From: JAFGTX01 sp942492225 | GTDB lineage: Bacteria > Bacillota > Clostridia > Peptostreptococcales > Acidaminobacteraceae | Assembly (NCBI GenBank): GCA_942492225.1 | Contig: CALODS010000046.1 | Coordinates: 1 to 53,022 of the forward strand | DNA: 53,022 bases | Direction of reading: 5' to 3' | Part shown: in pieces, positions 51,563 to 53,022 of the stretch | Layout of the letters: each line of letters starts with the position of its first letter | Numbering within the stretch: position 1 is the stretch's first letter | Notes under the pieces: generated by a model | The model's input: only the letters and a program-made list of their open reading frames with translations | Told to the model about the DNA's origin: nothing | The model's database searches: none | Program-made: the position numbers and the translations under genes

Positions 51563-52092
51563 TAAAAGTAATAAAAGACTACAAGTATTTATTAGTAGCA
51601 ATCACGACGATTATCGTATTACTAATTGTGAATCCACCACAGGGAGAGTCAGCCATAAGATTCACCTTAAGTAATTTAAAATCAGTGTCTATGGTTTTAC
51701 CACCAATTTTTATTATTATTGGACTTATGGATGTTTGGATTCCTAAAGAAACAATGGTGAAATTCATGGGTGAAAAATCAGGTGTTTTGGGCGCGAGTAT
51801 TGCAATTTTTATTGGCGCAATAGGTGCAGGTCCATTATATGTAGCATTTCCAGTTGCGGCACTTTTGATTAAAAAAGGTGCAAGATTGGCTTATGTTTTT
51901 TTACTTCTTGGTGCTTGGACAAGTGTTAAATTACCAATTTTTATGTTCGAATGGGCATCCTTTGGTGCCAAGTTTACCTTAGTTCATGTAATGAGTAGTT
52001 TAGTGATTTATATTGCTGGTTCCTTTTTCCTTGAAAAGTTACTTTCTTCTGAAACTCATGAGATGATTAGAAAAAGAGCAGCAGCACAGTAG
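51559..52092 (+). CDS. Half-length permease, C-terminal-type (DUF318/ArsP-like)
   Basis: 177 residues, about five membrane segments. IFIGAIGAGPLYVAFPVAALLIKKGA matches the motif of the first half (VGSISFMPSFIAFPLGASLLEHGA), showing the two are internal-repeat partners. Ends in a basic tail (MIRKRAAAQ). Start within the first gene after GGAGG. Same caveats on substrate. Confidence 0.75.
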   Translation: MIKVIKDYKYLLVAITTIIVLLIVNPPQGESAIRFTLSNLKSVSMVLPPIFIIIGLMDVWIPKETMVKFMGEKSGVLGASIAIFIGAIGAGPLYVAFPVAALLIKKGARLAYVFLLLGAWTSVKLPIFMFEWASFGAKFTLVHVMSSLVIYIAGSFFLEKLLSSETHEMIRKRAAAQ

Positions 52093-52102
52093 GAGGATAT
52101 GA

Positions 52103-52432
52103 ATGATGAAAGCAAAACGTGGGCGACATGCCCCTGCATTTATTTTATTAGCTATTGCAAACCAACCAACCCATGGTCTAGGTATTCTAAATAAAATAAA
52201 TCAAGAAGTTCCTAACAATAGATTGGATACAGCCATTATTTATAGAACTTTAAAAGATTTTGAATCAAATGGCTATATTACTTCCGATTGGGCAGATAGT
52301 AATGCTGGCCCTAAGAAAAAAATATATACAATTACGGATAGTGGTAGAGAGAAACTAGATGCTTTTAGAAGTGATATTGAAAAAAGCCTAAATAATCTTC
52401 AGCAATTTATTCGTTTACATGATCTTCTCTAG
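52103..52432 (+). CDS. PadR-family transcriptional regulator
   Basis: 109 residues, the size of a minimal PadR (winged helix plus one dimer helix). HAPAFILLAIANQPTHGLGILNKI, DTAIIYRTLKDFESNGYITSDW and GPKKKIYTITDSGREKLDAFRSDIE are family marks. AGGAGG before ATG. Third gene of the permease operon, 10 bases after the second. Probably represses the operon through the inverted repeat at 50997 and is released by the permease substrate or an ingredient of the same stress. Confidence 0.88.
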   Translation: MMKAKRGRHAPAFILLAIANQPTHGLGILNKINQEVPNNRLDTAIIYRTLKDFESNGYITSDWADSNAGPKKKIYTITDSGREKLDAFRSDIEKSLNNLQQFIRLHDLL

Positions 52433-52456
52433 GCCATCCCGCTCTTGGAGAAGACT

Positions 52457-53022
52457 CTATGCTTTTTCTGCCAATTCAGCCAGTGGACTTCTTTCAACTT
52501 GATTTAACGTGATGTGCCCAGTAAGGTGATAAGGTTTCATTTTTTCAACGGCATAAACAAGACCATTAGACTTTGAATCGACGAGGGTATTATCAATTTG
52601 ATTGTCCGATGGGTCACCAATAAAAACAAACTTAGAATGAAACCCTGCTCTTGTTAACATTAGTTTTGCGAGATGTGGGGTTATTTCTTGTGCTTCGTCA
52701 ACTAATACAATAGAACGATTGAAAGTGCGACCACGCATGTAGGTTAAGGTTTTAGTTTCCACTAGCCCTTGTGTACGCCAGTAATCAATCATATCATCTA
52801 CACAAACATTTTCCGGTTTTTCACCATAAGTACCACGCTTTTGACTTTTATGATCCATTAGATTTTCGATAGAATCGTAAAAACTGCCCATCCATGGACG
52901 TAACTTTTCTTCTTCGGTGCCTGGTAAGTAGCCAATGTCATTTCCAGCAGCAACTACAGGGCGTACGAAAACAATTTTATTGTACTCACCACGTTCAATT
53001 ACCTTCTGTAAAGCAACCGCTG
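52457..53022 (-). CDS. PhoH-family ATPase, C-terminal part (continues past window end)
   Basis: The 188 residues seen read in frame to the last base. They include IVFVRPVVAAGNDIGYLPGTEEEKLRPW, a Walker B-like SIVLVDEAQEITP and FVFIGDPSDNQIDN, all typical of PhoH/YlaK-type NTPases. The Walker A and any N-terminal PIN domain would lie beyond base 53022. Apparent ATG at 52891 is internal. Convergent with the PadR gene; a weak 7-bp stem (TCTTCTC...GAGAAGA) lies between them. Confidence 0.88.
   Translation of the reverse strand, partial: AVALQKVIERGEYNKIVFVRPVVAAGNDIGYLPGTEEEKLRPWMGSFYDSIENLMDHKSQKRGTYGEKPENVCVDDMIDYWRTQGLVETKTLTYMRGRTFNRSIVLVDEAQEITPHLAKLMLTRAGFHSKFVFIGDPSDNQIDNTLVDSKSNGLVYAVEKMKPYHLTGHITLNQVERSPLAELAEKA

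Noticed and set aside
1..53022. CRISPR arrays, insertion sequences, prophage, tRNA or rRNA genes
   Set aside because: No regular spaced repeats of 24-40 bases, no transposase, integrase or phage structural reading frames, and no cloverleaf or rRNA-like sequences were recognised.

Overview
The window reads as an AT-rich, Gram-positive anaerobe-like genome, most likely Bacillota class Clostridia. The reasons are strong purine-rich ribosome binding sites, Bacillus/Clostridium-type promoters and a LexA box, a YcbB-type response regulator, lipoprotein binding proteins for ABC and tripartite transporters, and a full citrate lyase cluster. I cannot name the genus. I see no mobile element, CRISPR array, rRNA or tRNA. 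Gene density is high, and only one gap exceeds 300 bases (14772-15105).

Layout. 1-1709: 3' part of a YcbA/GlnK-like sensor kinase and its YcbB/GlnL-like regulator. 1877-6372: five-gene branched-chain-amino-acid-type ABC transporter, with a striking triple hexamer repeat in its promoter. 6455-8558: two convergent response regulators, one REC-REC-GGDEF and one REC with a degenerate GGDEF. 8627-10665: flavin reductase and aldehyde dehydrogenase, divergent. 10827-13575: radical SAM/DUF4130 DNA-repair-like pair plus a YgjP-type metallopeptidase, behind a promoter carrying a LexA box. 13641-14771 (minus): deoD and a small unknown gene. 15106-17085: chemoreceptor. 17196-20225 (minus): large secreted sialate O-acetylesterase-like protein. 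20339-22026: TPR protein and MGDG-type glycosyltransferase. 22147-24708: dCache-PAS-GGDEF-HD-GYP protein. 24801-26285: DbpA-like RNA helicase. 26358-30232: histidine kinase, REC-HDOD regulator and 7TM-GGDEF protein. 30344-31746: ABC permease and ATPase without a binding protein. 31914-35306: soluble CZB chemoreceptor and a second dCache chemoreceptor. 35506-46835: citrate block (citG; citC-D-E-F-X; tctC-B-A; histidine kinase; REC-DUF2294 regulator). 47010-50958: SDR dehydrogenase, membrane-anchored binding protein and histidine kinase. 51080-52432: two half-length permeases and a PadR regulator behind a promoter with a perfect 14-bp inverted repeat. 52457-53022 (minus): 3' part of a PhoH-family ATPase.

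How it works together. About a third of the genes are signal transduction: four histidine kinases, five response regulators, three chemoreceptors, three intact GGDEF proteins, one of them with HD-GYP. Several sit beside the transporter or binding protein they plausibly sense for or control: YcbAB-type pair with the liv-type transporter, histidine kinase/REC-DUF2294 with cit-tct, and anchored binding protein with histidine kinase. The citrate block encodes uptake by a tripartite tricarboxylate transporter, activation of the lyase prosthetic group (CitG, CitX, CitC), and cleavage of citrate to acetate and oxaloacetate (CitDEF).

The best candidates for undescribed biology are: the SOS-controlled radical SAM/DUF4130 pair; the three TGAAGC repeats at exact 10-bp period upstream of the liv operon, which echo the hexamer-N4 direct-repeat architecture recalled for Bacillus GlnL; the citrate-linked REC-DUF2294 regulator; the likely autoregulated PadR/split-permease operon; and the REC/degenerate-GGDEF protein facing an active diguanylate cyclase. 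All functional calls rest on reading the proteins and DNA by eye. No database search was run.
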